A stretch of 64,000 nucleotides of DNA from Burkholderia anthina (GTDB lineage Bacteria; Pseudomonadota; Gammaproteobacteria; Burkholderiales; Burkholderiaceae): contig NZ_CABVLY010000026.1 of NCBI RefSeq assembly GCF_902498995.1, forward strand, positions 1 through 64,000, written 5' to 3'. The notes beneath the pieces are model-generated. The model was not told the DNA's origin, did no database searches, and worked only from the letters and a program-made list of their open reading frames with translations. Position numbers and translations under genes: made by a program. Positions 53,662 to 62,997 of the stretch are shown one piece after another; the first letter of the stretch is position 1; each line of letters starts with the position of its first letter.

Positions 53662-54165
53662 ATGAGCAAAGTTACGCTGGGTGGCAACCCGATCGATCTC
53701 GCCGGCACGTTCCCGGCCGTCGGCTCGCAAGCCCCCGACTTCAAGCTGGTCGGCAAGGACCTCGCCGACGTGTCGCTCGCCAGCTTCGCCGGCAAGCGCA
53801 AGGTGCTGAACATCGTGCCGAGCCTCGACACGCCGACCTGCGCGACGTCGACCCGCAAGTTCAACGAAGCCGCATCGTCGCTCGACAACACGGTCGTGAT
53901 CGTCGTGTCGGGCGACCTGCCGTTCGCCGCCACGCGCTTCTGCACGACCGAAGGCCTGTCGAACGTCGTGACGGCTTCGACGTTCCGCGCCGGCCGCGCA
54001 TTCGCGAACGCCTACGGCGTCGACGTGACGAGCGGCCCGCTGAACGGCCTGACCGCACGCGCGGTCGTCGTGCTCGACGCACAGGACAAGGTGATCCACG
54101 CGCAACTCGTCAGCGAGATCAAGGACGAGCCGAACTACGACGCAGCACTCGCCGCACTGAAGTAA
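53662..54165 (+). CDS. tpx: Thiol peroxidase (Tpx-type peroxiredoxin)
   Basis: 167 residues. Tpx reduces hydrogen peroxide and lipid hydroperoxides using thioredoxin. The peroxidatic cysteine is C60 in [13 protein letters not shown] and the resolving cysteine is C94 in RFCTTEGL. Start and end ([14 protein letters not shown] ... DAALAALK) match the family length. It lies 72 bases after the zinc-ribbon gene, and the PfkB kinase follows after 94 bases. A peroxide-responsive regulator site was not recognised. Confidence 0.97.
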   Translation: MSKVTLGGNPIDLAGTFPAVGSQAPDFKLVGKDLADVSLASFAGKRKVLNIVPSLDTPTCATSTRKFNEAASSLDNTVVIVVSGDLPFAATRFCTTEGLSNVVTASTFRAGRAFANAYGVDVTSGPLNGLTARAVVVLDAQDKVIHAQLVSEIKDEPNYDAALAALK

Positions 54166-54259
54166 TCCGCTGCCGCCCGGCCCTGCCGCGCGAGGCCCGA
54201 CGGGCCCTTCGCACCGGCCGGGCGGCCGCCTCCCTTTGCTCTCTACAGGAACGCACGCC

Positions 54260-55198
54260 TTGACTACGCTGATTTGCGGCTCGCTCGCCTACGACAACAT
54301 CATGACCTTCGAAGGCCGGTTTCGCGAGCACATCCTGCCCGACCAGGTTCACCTTCTCAACGTGAGCTTCCTCGTGCCGACGATGCGTCGCGAATTCGGC
54401 GGTTGCGCGGGGAACATCGCTTACGCACTGCACATGCTCGGCGGCGATGCGCGCATCATGGCGACGGTCGGCGCGAACGACGCGGACCGCTATCTCGAGC
54501 GTCTCGATGCCCTCGGGCTGTCGAAGGCGAGCGTACGCGTGGTGCCCGAAACGCACACAGCGCAGGCGATGATCACGACCGATCTCGACAACAACCAGAT
54601 CACCGCATTCCACCCGGGCGCGATGATGCAGTCGCATCTGAACCGCGCGGACGAAGTGTCGGGCGTGAAGCTCGGCATCGTCGCCCCGGACGGCTTCGAC
54701 GGGATGGTCCAGCACGCCGAGCAATTCGCGAAGGCCGGCGTCCCGTTCATCTTCGATCCGGGCCAGGGCCTGCCGCTGTTCGACGGTGCGACGCTGCGCC
54801 GCATCATTGAACTCGCGACCTTCGTCGCGGTCAACGACTACGAAGGCAAGCTCGTCAGCGACAAGACGGGCTGGTCCGAACAGGAAATCGCCAGCCGGGT
54901 TCAGGCGCTGATCATCACGCGCGGCGAACACGGCTCGACCATTCTTCACAAAAACGGCGAAGAACAGATTCCGGTCGTGCAAGCCGGGCGCGTCGTCGAT
55001 CCGACCGGCTGCGGCGACGCCTTCCGGGGCGGCCTGCTGTACGGCATCGAGAATGGCCTCGACTGGGCAACCACGGGCCGCCTCGCGAGCCTCATGGGCT
55101 CGATCAAGATCGCCCACCAAGGGCCCCAGACTTACGCACTGACGCGCGCCGAAATCGATGCGCGCTTCGAGGCTGCCTTCGGTTACAGTCTCAAATGA
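54260..55198 (+). CDS. PfkB-family nucleoside (adenosine-type) kinase
   Basis: 312 residues from a TTG at 54260 with AGGA nine bases upstream; an in-frame ATG at 54236 gives eight extra residues. Motifs of the PfkB fold: GGCAGNIAYALHMLGGDA (with a G-G pair), FDPGQGLPLF and the ATP/anion hole DPTGCGDAFRGGLLYG carrying the catalytic Asp. Family resemblance is to the Burkholderia nucleoside/adenosine kinases. It phosphorylates a nucleoside 5'-OH with ATP; the substrate range is inferred. The glycine-zipper lipoprotein follows after 19 bases. Confidence 0.9.
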   Translation: MTTLICGSLAYDNIMTFEGRFREHILPDQVHLLNVSFLVPTMRREFGGCAGNIAYALHMLGGDARIMATVGANDADRYLERLDALGLSKASVRVVPETHTAQAMITTDLDNNQITAFHPGAMMQSHLNRADEVSGVKLGIVAPDGFDGMVQHAEQFAKAGVPFIFDPGQGLPLFDGATLRRIIELATFVAVNDYEGKLVSDKTGWSEQEIASRVQALIITRGEHGSTILHKNGEEQIPVVQAGRVVDPTGCGDAFRGGLLYGIENGLDWATTGRLASLMGSIKIAHQGPQTYALTRAEIDARFEAAFGYSLK

Positions 55199-55217
55199 AT
55201 ATTGTGGGAGAGCACAG

Positions 55218-55691
55218 ATGTTGACGAAAAAAACCCTCACGCTCGCGGCCATGCTGACGGCCACGCTGACGCTGGCCGGCTGCTTCACGCCGCCGGGTTC
55301 GGCGGACGTCTATAGCGTCGGCCAGGCACAGCGCGAACAGACGGTCCGCATGGGCACGGTCGAAAGCGTCCGTGCGGTGCGCATCCAGTCCGACGGCGGC
55401 GGCAGCGCGATCGGCACGCTCGGCGGCGGTGCGCTCGGCGCAGTCGCGGGCAGCGCGATCGGCGGCGGCAAGGGGTCGATCCTGACGGCGATCGCGGGCG
55501 GTCTCGTCGGCGCGGTCGCAGGCAACGCGGTCGGCGAAAACCTCAGCACGGCGAACGGTGTCGAAATCACCGTGCGTCTCGACAATGGCGACCTGCGCTC
55601 GATCACGCAGGCGACGAGCGGCGAAATGTTCCGTGCGGGCGACCGTGTGCGGCTGCTGTCGAGCGGCGGCGTCACGCGCGTCACGCACTAA
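55218..55691 (+). CDS. Glycine-zipper 2TM-domain lipoprotein (SlyB/Pcp-like)
   Basis: 157 residues from ATG at 55218. A lipoprotein signal ends with the lipobox LAGC (Cys21). A glycine zipper with many Gly and Ala residues spans about 60-115 (GTLGGGALGAVAGSAIGGGK and a second GGLVGAVAGNAVGENL), followed by a small beta-rich C-terminus. SlyB-type proteins are outer-membrane lipoproteins that help keep the envelope stable. A strong terminator follows at 55727-55760. Confidence 0.92.
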   Translation: MLTKKTLTLAAMLTATLTLAGCFTPPGSADVYSVGQAQREQTVRMGTVESVRAVRIQSDGGGSAIGTLGGGALGAVAGSAIGGGKGSILTAIAGGLVGAVAGNAVGENLSTANGVEITVRLDNGDLRSITQATSGEMFRAGDRVRLLSSGGVTRVTH

Positions 55692-55726
55692 CGAGCATCC
55701 TCAGCACGCGGCGCAAGCCGCGGTCG

Positions 55727-55760
55727 AACGCATGTGCGAAGCTGCACATGCGTTTTTTTT
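55727..55760 (+). terminator. Rho-independent terminator of the glycine-zipper lipoprotein gene
   Basis: AACGCATGTGC (55727-55737) pairs with GCACATGCGTT (55744-55754) and is followed by T's to 55760. Confidence 0.9.
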
Positions 55761-55807
55761 CGTCCGCGCTCGGCCGTGCCGGCCGGCACACGAACGCAGA
55801 ATACGGA

Positions 55808-55843
55808 CGAAAAAAATCCCGCCATCCAAACGAGATGGCGGGA
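55808..55843 (-). terminator. Rho-independent terminator of the H1-like gene
   Basis: TCCCGCCATC (55817-55826) pairs with GATGGCGGGA (55834-55843). The A-run at 55810-55816 gives a T-run on the minus strand, downstream of the H1-like stop at 55912. Confidence 0.85.
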
Positions 55844-55911
55844 CCGATTGAGTAGCGCTACTCAACCCGCGGACACCACGTGAGTGTCCGGGTGGTACTG
55901 GTCAGTCGCGA

Positions 55912-56598
<687 letters not shown>

Positions 56599-57035
56599 GT
56601 TGTTCTCCTTCAGGTTCAGATGAGAGTCAGTTCAAACTACACCCTTCGTCAAAACCCGCTTCCCGCGGACGCTGTTCAGGACGTGCGCTTCGAAGCGGGC
56701 TATTCATCGGCGTACGCGGATACCGCGCGCTTACGCTAATGAATACGGTATGGCGCGCGTGACCCCATGGCCTCGCGCGCCAAATCAAGTCGGTAGCCGG
56801 CGCACCTCGCGCCGCCACCCCTAATCGCTTGATCAAGCGGACCGCCACACGGCCGTCCGCTTTTTCCGGAGGGAAGTTTGCCCATCCCACTGAAGGGTTC
56901 GCAAAGTGCCGATCATGTCGTTGGGCCGTTAAGGCACCGGGCATGCTTTGCATCAGGCGTTCTTGCTCCTAAACCTTGGGCCGGGGCCGAGAGGCCGCCG
57001 GCTGCTCCATCATGTGACGGGTTCGCTGCTGCGGG
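56599..57035. other. Non-coding spacer between nrdB and the H1-like gene
   Basis: No supported gene is seen. The part next to the H1-like start should contain its promoter, reading toward lower coordinates. Short GC-rich inverted segments occur but no clear terminator for nrdB was recognised. Confidence 0.5.
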
Positions 57036-58247
57036 TTATTCCCAGGACAGCGCGCCGCCCGTCTGATACTCGATCACTCGGGTCTCGAAGAAGTTGCGTT
57101 CCTTCTTCAGGTCGATCATTTCGCTCATCCACGGGAACGGGTTTTCCTCGTTCGGGTACAGCGGATCGAGGCCGATCTGCTGGCAACGGCGGTTGCTGAT
57201 GAAGCGCAGATAGCTCTTGAACATCGACGCGTTCAGACCCAGCACGCCGCGCGGCATCGTGTCCTCGGCGTAGCGGTATTCGAGTTCGACAGCCTGCTTG
57301 AACAGCTCGCGGATCTCCGCGCGGAATTCCGCGGTCCAGAGATGCGGGTTCTCGAGCTTGATCTGGTTGATCAGGTCGATGCCGAAATTGCAGTGCATCG
57401 ACTCGTCGCGCAGGATGTACTGATATTGCTCCGCAGCACCCGTCATCTTGTTCTGGCGGCCGAGCGCGAGGATCTGCGTGAAGCCGACATAGAAGAACAG
57501 GCCTTCCATGATGCAGGCGAACACGATCAACGACTTCAGCAGCTTCTGATCCGCTTCGAGCGTGCCGGTCTTGAAGGCCGGGTCCGTCAGCGTATGAATG
57601 AACGGGATCAGGAATTCGTCCTTCGCGCGGATCGACGTGACCTCGTGGTACGCGTTGAAGATCTCGCCTTCGTCGAGACCGAGCGATTCGACAATGTATT
57701 GGTACGCGTGCGTGTGGATCGCCTCTTCGAACGCCTGGCGCAGCAGGAACTGCCGGCACTCGGGCGCCGTGATGTGGCGGTACGTGCCGAGCACGATGTT
57801 GTTCGCCGCGAGCGAATCGGCCGTCACGAAGAAGCCGAGGTTACGCTTGACGATGCGGCGCTCGTCCTCGGTCAGACCGTTCGGGTCTTTCCACAGTGCG
57901 ATGTCGCGGGACATGTTGATTTCCTGCGGCATCCAGTGGTTCGCGCAACCCGCCAGATACTTTTCCCACGCCCATTTGTACTTGAACGGCACCAGCTGAT
58001 TGACGTCAGTCTGGCCGTTGATGATGCGCTTGTCGGCGACATTGACCCGCGCTTCGGAACCGCCAGCGGGAACGGCCGATGCTTGCGGCGGCACCGCAAG
58101 ATCGCCTTCGAAAATGTCACGGACCTGATGGGCGGCAGGCGTTGCAGCCTGCATTCCGACAGCCATCCCGGCGGAGGTGCGCAACGCGTTTTGCTGCGCT
58201 CCGCTCGCGGGGGTTACGGCAGTCTTCTCGTCATCCCAGTTGAGCAT
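57036..58247 (-). CDS. nrdB: Ribonucleoside-diphosphate reductase, beta subunit (class Ia)
   Basis: 403 residues. NrdB holds the di-iron site and tyrosyl radical that drive ribonucleotide reduction. The iron-ligand pattern is seen: E175-x-x-H178 with the radical tyrosine Y182 ([12 protein letters not shown]), and a later EGLFFYVGF and [10 protein letters not shown] carrying the second Glu/His pair. A 70-residue Ala/Pro-rich N-terminal stretch precedes the core and is longer than in E. coli. It lies 364 bases downstream of nrdA on the same strand, so the two subunits are expressed together or nearly so. Confidence 0.97.
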   Translation of the reverse strand: MLNWDDEKTAVTPASGAQQNALRTSAGMAVGMQAATPAAHQVRDIFEGDLAVPPQASAVPAGGSEARVNVADKRIINGQTDVNQLVPFKYKWAWEKYLAGCANHWMPQEINMSRDIALWKDPNGLTEDERRIVKRNLGFFVTADSLAANNIVLGTYRHITAPECRQFLLRQAFEEAIHTHAYQYIVESLGLDEGEIFNAYHEVTSIRAKDEFLIPFIHTLTDPAFKTGTLEADQKLLKSLIVFACIMEGLFFYVGFTQILALGRQNKMTGAAEQYQYILRDESMHCNFGIDLINQIKLENPHLWTAEFRAEIRELFKQAVELEYRYAEDTMPRGVLGLNASMFKSYLRFISNRRCQQIGLDPLYPNEENPFPWMSEMIDLKKERNFFETRVIEYQTGGALSWE

Positions 58248-58611
58248 AAATTCTCACCATCAATTTAGAACGGTTTGTACCATCTTTTCCTGAGCGATAA
58301 AAGGGTTCGCTCACGAAAAATCCTTTTTTCGATTCGCGTTGCGACCTCGATACAACACTTTGAGCAACGCATCGTCGTTCATGCAGCGCGCGACGTGTGT
58401 CGCGCATGGTTCGCGAGGTGCGCTCGACACATCGAACGCTGATCGAAACGCGACGCTGTCGGGGATGTTTCGATCGCTTGCCTGTGACTGCAACGCAGGT
58501 GTCGCGTTACAGATTCCTTATCATTTTTTTAGTTGAGAGCGGCGCACACTTCAACCTCGATCGGTTGTCGTGCGCGCCGCTCGAACCTACTTCAGGTCAA
58601 CGCGCGCCGCG
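58248..58611 (-). other. Intergenic region between nrdA and nrdB with a compound hairpin
   Basis: GAGCGGCGC (58537-58545) pairs with GCGCCGCTC (58574-58582), with an inner CAACC-TCGATC-GGTTG hairpin. It sits 30 bases after the nrdA stop but no T-run follows on the minus strand, so it is not a standard terminator. The remaining spacer is rather AT-rich and shows no reliable gene; it may contain the nrdB promoter. Confidence 0.5.
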
Positions 58612-61600
58612 TTACTGGCAAGCTTCGCACTCGTCGAAGCCCGGATCGCCCGGACGCATCGTGCACACCGGACCGTCCGCTTCGACCGGCGCGAGCGCCG
58701 GTGCCGCATTGACCGCACCCGACGATGCATCGCCGCCTGCCGCACCGAAGCCGCCTGCTGCGCCTTGCGCGCCGCCGCTGCTCGAACCGCCGCTGCCCGC
58801 ACCGCCCGTCGGCACCGCGTTCAGCGCGCCGTGTGCGACCGTCGACTTCTCGACGTGCGTCGCCGCCATCGTGCGGAGGTAGTAGGTCGTCTTCAGACCG
58901 CGCAGCCATGCGAGCTTGTAGGTCTCGTCGAGCTTCTTGCCCGACGCGCCGCCCATGTAGATGTTCAGCGACTGCGCCTGGTCGATCCACTTCTGGCGAC
59001 GCGATGCCGCTTCGACCAGCCACGTCGGATCGACTTCGAACGCGGTCGCGTAGATCGCACGCAGGTCGGCCGGAATGCGGTCGATGCGCGACAGCATGCC
59101 GTCGAAGTACTTCAGGTCGGCGACCATCACTTCGTCCCACAGGCCGCGTTCCTTCAGGTCGCGAACGAGGTACTCGTTCACCACCGTGAACTCGCCCGAC
59201 AGGTTCGACTTCACGTACAGGTTCTGGAAGGTCGGCTCGATGCATGCCGACACGCCGATGATGTTCGAGATCGTCGCCGTCGGCGCGATCGCGACGCAGT
59301 TCGAGTTGCGCATGCCGTACGAGGCGATCCGCGAACGCAGCGTCGTCCAGTCGAGCGACTCGGACGTGTCGACCTCGACGTAGCCGCCGCGCGCTTCCGT
59401 CAGCAGCTTCAGCGTGTCCTGCGGGAGGATGCCGCGATCCCACAGCGAGCCGCGGTAGCTCGAGTAGCGGCCGCGCTCCTCGGCCAGCTCGGTCGACGCG
59501 TAGTACGCGTAGTAGCAGACCGCTTCCATCGAACGATCGGCGAACTCGACCGCCGCGTCCGACGCGTACGGCGTGCGCAGCAGGTGCAGGCAGTCCTGGA
59601 AGCCCATGATGCCCATGCCGACCGGGCGGTGCTTCAGGTTCGAGTTACGCGCCTTCGGCACCGCGTAGTAGTTGATGTCGATCACGTTGTCGAGCATGCG
59701 CATCGCGACGCTGATCGTGCGCTTCAGCTTGTCGTGGTCGAGCGCGTAGCTGCCGTCGGCCTGCTTCACCAGGTGGGCGACGAGGTTCACGGAACCGAGG
59801 TTGCACACCGCGATTTCGGTGTCGCTCGTGTTCAGCGTGATTTCCGTGCACAGGTTCGACGAGTGGACGACGCCGACGTGCTGCTGCGGCGAGCGGATGT
59901 TGCACGGATCCTTGAACGTGATCCACGGGTGGCCCGTTTCGAACAGCATGCCGAGCATCTTGCGCCAGAGCTGCTGCGCCGGGATCTTCTTGAACAGCTT
60001 GATCTCGCCGCGCGCGACCTTGTCTTCGTAAGCCGTGTAAGCCGCCTCGAACGCCGTGCCGAACTTGTCGTGCAGATCCGGGCAGGTCGACGGCGAGAAC
60101 AGCGTCCAGTCCGTGCCTTCCATCACGCGCTTCATGAACAGGTCGGGAATCCAGTTCGCCGTGTTCATGTCGTGCGTGCGGCGGCGATCGTCGCCGGTGT
60201 TCTTGCGCAGCTCGAGGAACTCCTCGATGTCCAGGTGCCACGATTCGAGGTACGCGCACACCGCGCCCTTGCGCTTGCCGCCCTGGTTGACCGCGACGGC
60301 CGTGTCGTTGACGACTTTCAGGAACGGCACCACGCCTTGCGACTTGCCGTTCGTGCCCTTGATATGCGAGCCGAGTGCGCGCACGCGCGTCCAGTCGTTG
60401 CCGAGACCGCCGGCGAACTTCGACAGCAGCGCGTTTTCCTTCAGCGCTTCATAGATGCCGTCGAGATCGTCCGCGACCGTCGTCAGGTAGCACGACGACA
60501 GCTGCGAGCGGTGCGTGCCCGAGTTGAACAGCGTCGGCGTCGAGCTCATGAAGTCGAAGCTCGACAGCACGTTGTAGAACTCGATCGCGCGCGTTTCGCG
60601 GTCGATCTCGTTCAGCGACAGGCCCATCGCGACGCGCATGAAGAATGCCTGCGGCATTTCGATGCGGGTGCCGTCGACGTGCAGGAAGTAGCGGTCGTAC
60701 AGCGTTTGCAGGCCGAGGTAGCCGAACTGCAGGTCGCGGTTCGCGTCGAGCGCTTCGCCCAGACGCTTCAGGTCGAACTGCAGCAGCTTGTCGTCGAGCA
60801 GGCCGGCGTCGACGCCGCGCTTCAGGAACTGCGGGAAGTATTCCGCGTAGCGGGCCGACATCTCGGCCTGCACGACTTCTTCGCCGAGGATCTCGCGACG
60901 GATCGTGTGCAGCAGGATGCGGGCCGTGACCTGGCTGTACGCCGGATCCTTTTCGATCATCGTGCGCGCAGCGAGGATCGCCGAGTCGTAGACCTGGCTC
61001 ATCGGCACGCCGTCGTACAGGTTCTTCACCGTCTCCGCGACGATCGGGTCAGGGTTAACCGCAGCGCCGAGACCGTCGCATGCCGACACGATCAGCGCGC
61101 GCAGTGCGTTCAGGTCGAGCGGGCGCGTGACGCCGTTGTCGACGACGTTGATGCCGGTGCTCGACTCGCCGCCGACTGCCGCTGCTTCCTCGCCCGCATG
61201 CTGGCGCTCGAGGTGACGCTTCTCGCGATACAGCACGTACGCACGCGCGACGTTGTGCTCGCCGCCGCGCATCAGCGCGAGTTCGACCTGATCCTGGATG
61301 TCTTCGATATGGAACGTACCGCCGTTCGGACGGCTGCGCACGAGCGCGCGCACGACGTTGTGCGTCAGCTGCTCGACGAGTTCGCGCACGCGTGCCGATG
61401 CCGCGCCCTGCCCGCCATTGACGGCCAGGAAAGCCTTGGTCACCGCGATCGCGATCTTCGAAGGCTCGAACGACACCACGCTGCCGTTGCGGCGGATCAC
61501 CTTGTAGTCGGCGAACGTGGCTTGCGGCGCGAGGCCCTGCGCGCCCTGTTCGGTCCCGCCGAGCGGACGGCTCGAGGCGCTCTCGTACTGGGACGTCGCG

Positions 61601-61617
61601 TTGTCGGTGGTTTGCAT
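58612..61617 (-). CDS. nrdA: Ribonucleoside-diphosphate reductase, alpha subunit (class Ia)
   Basis: 1001 residues from ATG at 61617 (AGGAG eight bases upstream). NrdA converts ribonucleoside diphosphates to deoxy forms. Two ATP-cone-like allosteric domains are seen at the N-terminus (about 38-130, starting YKVIRRNGSVVSFEPSKI, and about 150-240), followed by the catalytic barrel with SSCYL, SSNLCTEITL and IAVCNLGSV cysteines. The final C997-E-A-C1000 pair is the swinging redox arm, joined by a Gly/Ser/Ala-rich linker of about 50 residues. Two NrdR-box-like sites lie in its promoter. Confidence 0.98.
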   Translation of the reverse strand: MQTTDNATSQYESASSRPLGGTEQGAQGLAPQATFADYKVIRRNGSVVSFEPSKIAIAVTKAFLAVNGGQGAASARVRELVEQLTHNVVRALVRSRPNGGTFHIEDIQDQVELALMRGGEHNVARAYVLYREKRHLERQHAGEEAAAVGGESSTGINVVDNGVTRPLDLNALRALIVSACDGLGAAVNPDPIVAETVKNLYDGVPMSQVYDSAILAARTMIEKDPAYSQVTARILLHTIRREILGEEVVQAEMSARYAEYFPQFLKRGVDAGLLDDKLLQFDLKRLGEALDANRDLQFGYLGLQTLYDRYFLHVDGTRIEMPQAFFMRVAMGLSLNEIDRETRAIEFYNVLSSFDFMSSTPTLFNSGTHRSQLSSCYLTTVADDLDGIYEALKENALLSKFAGGLGNDWTRVRALGSHIKGTNGKSQGVVPFLKVVNDTAVAVNQGGKRKGAVCAYLESWHLDIEEFLELRKNTGDDRRRTHDMNTANWIPDLFMKRVMEGTDWTLFSPSTCPDLHDKFGTAFEAAYTAYEDKVARGEIKLFKKIPAQQLWRKMLGMLFETGHPWITFKDPCNIRSPQQHVGVVHSSNLCTEITLNTSDTEIAVCNLGSVNLVAHLVKQADGSYALDHDKLKRTISVAMRMLDNVIDINYYAVPKARNSNLKHRPVGMGIMGFQDCLHLLRTPYASDAAVEFADRSMEAVCYYAYYASTELAEERGRYSSYRGSLWDRGILPQDTLKLLTEARGGYVEVDTSESLDWTTLRSRIASYGMRNSNCVAIAPTATISNIIGVSACIEPTFQNLYVKSNLSGEFTVVNEYLVRDLKERGLWDEVMVADLKYFDGMLSRIDRIPADLRAIYATAFEVDPTWLVEAASRRQKWIDQAQSLNIYMGGASGKKLDETYKLAWLRGLKTTYYLRTMAATHVEKSTVAHGALNAVPTGGAGSGGSSSGGAQGAAGGFGAAGGDASSGAVNAAPALAPVEADGPVCTMRPGDPGFDECEACQ

Positions 61618-61904
61618 ATGCAAAGCTCCTGGTGTTGGATGGTGCGGAGAGAACCGCGGATTAAAACGAACGCTGCGCTATGCGGTGCGCAAGCGGTAAG
61701 AGGCGAGCGATACGTCGGGGAAACCGGTGCGGCCGATGCGCGACAACCGATCCGGTCGTGTGCTTCGTCATGTATACCCTGCCCCGTCGAAGTTCGCTGC
61801 GCTTGATCGCGACGCCCGGACCGCCCGGCCTGATGCGCCGCCTGAGAACCCTGTCCGCCGGCGTTGCCCGCCGGCCGGTGCCGCTCGGATTTCCCCGGCG
61901 ACAC

Positions 61905-61920
61905 ACACTATATCTAGTAC
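61905..61920. promoter_or_regulatory. NrdR-box-like site (proximal)
   Basis: ACACTATATCTAGTAC matches the NrdR consensus core (acaCtATATcTtGtgt-like). It lies just downstream of the likely nrdA transcription start. The partner site is 32 bp away, centre to centre. Confidence 0.75.
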
Positions 61921-61936
61921 AGAACTACTCAACCGG

Positions 61937-61952
61937 CACCAAGTATAGTGGA
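61937..61952. promoter_or_regulatory. NrdR-box-like site (distal), overlapping the nrdA -10
   Basis: CACCAAGTATAGTGGA, read on the minus strand as TCCACTATACTTGGTG, resembles the NrdR consensus. It contains the -10 hexamer TATACT of the nrdA promoter. Confidence 0.65.
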
Positions 61953-61969
61953 CATTCGGAAGAGGTCAA
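61942..61969 (-). promoter_or_regulatory. Putative nrdA promoter
   Basis: On the minus strand TTGACC (61969-61964) is separated by 16 bases from TATACT (61947-61942), near the sigma70 consensus. Transcription would start near 61935, giving a leader of about 318 bases before nrdA. Confidence 0.7.
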
Positions 61970-62040
61970 AACAGAGAATTTGCGCGAAAGGTATTGACAT
62001 CACCCCTGCCCCCCGGACGGGCAGACGTGACAAGGCATTG

Positions 62041-62064
62041 GTCGGAAAAAAAATTTTTGCCGAC
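62041..62064. other. A/T-tract palindrome downstream of ampD
   Basis: GTCGG (62041-62045) pairs with CCGAC (62060-62064) around an A8-T5 tract. It is placed where a terminator for ampD would be expected, and the T-run within the stem may serve both strands. Confidence 0.5.
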
Positions 62065-62079
62065 TCAAAAACCCTGCGC

Positions 62080-62670
62080 TCAGTGCTGACGGAAAGGAAA
62101 GTATTCGGCGGAAAAGCCGGCATCGTCCGCGAAGCGTTGCCAATCGAAGTGCGGACCCGGGTCGGTCTTGCGGCCCGGCGCGATGTCGGAATGCCCGGCC
62201 ACCGCGCCGACCGGGTAGCGCGCCGCAAGCGTGCGTGCGAGCACGCCGAGTGTCGCGTACTGCGCCGCGTCGAACGGCACGTCGTCCGCGCCTTCGAGCT
62301 CGATGCCGATCGAGAAATCGTTACAGCGCGGCCGGCCGAAGAACGCCGACGCGCCCGCATGCCACGCGCGCTCGTCGCACGACACGAACTGCACGAGTTC
62401 GCCGTCGCGGCGGATCAGGAAGTGCGCGGACACGCGCACGCCGCGCAGGTGACGCTGGTAATAGGGGTGCGCATCGCAATCGAGGCGATTCAGGAACAGC
62501 GCCTCGATCGCGTCGCCGCCGAACTCGCCGGGCGGCAGGCTGATGTTGTGCACGACGATGAGCGTCGGCACCGCGCCCGCGGGCCGCGCCTCGAAATTCG
62601 GCGACGGCGCATGGCGCGCTTCGCGCACCCAGCCGTTCGCGTCGACCGACAGCAGCGGTGCGTCGCTCAT
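62080..62670 (-). CDS. ampD: AmpD-type 1,6-anhydro-N-acetylmuramyl-L-alanine amidase
   Basis: 196 residues from ATG at 62670, which overlaps the PP0621-type stop as ATGA. It is the zinc amidase of murein recycling: LIVVHNISLPPGEFGG with the first zinc His, SIGIELEG, and AVAGHSDIAPGRKTDPGPHF, carrying the second His and the zinc-binding Asp. It frees the tripeptide that Mpl then reuses. In species with AmpR it also limits beta-lactamase induction; no ampR is in this window. Confidence 0.95.
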   Translation of the reverse strand: MSDAPLLSVDANGWVREARHAPSPNFEARPAGAVPTLIVVHNISLPPGEFGGDAIEALFLNRLDCDAHPYYQRHLRGVRVSAHFLIRRDGELVQFVSCDERAWHAGASAFFGRPRCNDFSIGIELEGADDVPFDAAQYATLGVLARTLAARYPVGAVAGHSDIAPGRKTDPGPHFDWQRFADDAGFSAEYFPFRQH

Positions 62671-62984
62671 CGTGCGTCGGAGCCGCTCGCGTGCGTGCGA
62701 TGGCGCTGCGCGTGCTCGGTGCTGCAGAAATACTCGCCGTCCGACACGACGGCTTCGCCCTTCGGCGCATGCACGCCGCATTCGGCGCAGCGCACCATCG
62801 GTTCGGGCAGCGAGCGCGCATCGCCGTTCGGGCGTGCCGCACCGGCGCCGTCGTGACCGGGCGCGCCGTCGTAGCCGGCGCCGCGGCCGGTGCGCGCCTG
62901 CGCGTGCTCCTGGGCCTGGCGCAGCTTGCGTGCGATCCACGAACCCGCGAAGAAGAGAAGAATCAGGAGAAGAATCTGTCGCAT
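62667..62984 (-). CDS. Small PP0621-family membrane-anchored zinc-ribbon-like protein
   Basis: 105 residues from ATG at 62984. A short hydrophobic N-terminus (QILLLILLFFAGSWIA) anchors it. After a polar linker a small zinc-ribbon-like end carries C-A-E-C and a later C with a nearby H. Function unknown. It overlaps ampD by four bases and begins 13 bases after the YpjD/HemX-type gene stop, so the three are probably cotranscribed. Confidence 0.82.
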   Translation of the reverse strand: MRQILLLILLFFAGSWIARKLRQAQEHAQARTGRGAGYDGAPGHDGAGAARPNGDARSLPEPMVRCAECGVHAPKGEAVVSDGEYFCSTEHAQRHRTHASGSDAR

Positions 62985-62997
62985 CGGAAACCTGCGT

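Noticed and set aside
56627-56953. A 108-codon frame between the H1-like gene and nrdB.
   Set aside because: No ribosome site or similarity, and codon use unlike its neighbours.
58311-58493. A 60-codon frame in the nrdA-nrdB spacer.
   Set aside because: Weak start context, no family resemblance, base composition like the spacer.
58570-61806. An open frame of about 1078 codons opposite nrdA.
   Set aside because: Shadow of nrdA; unconvincing composition.
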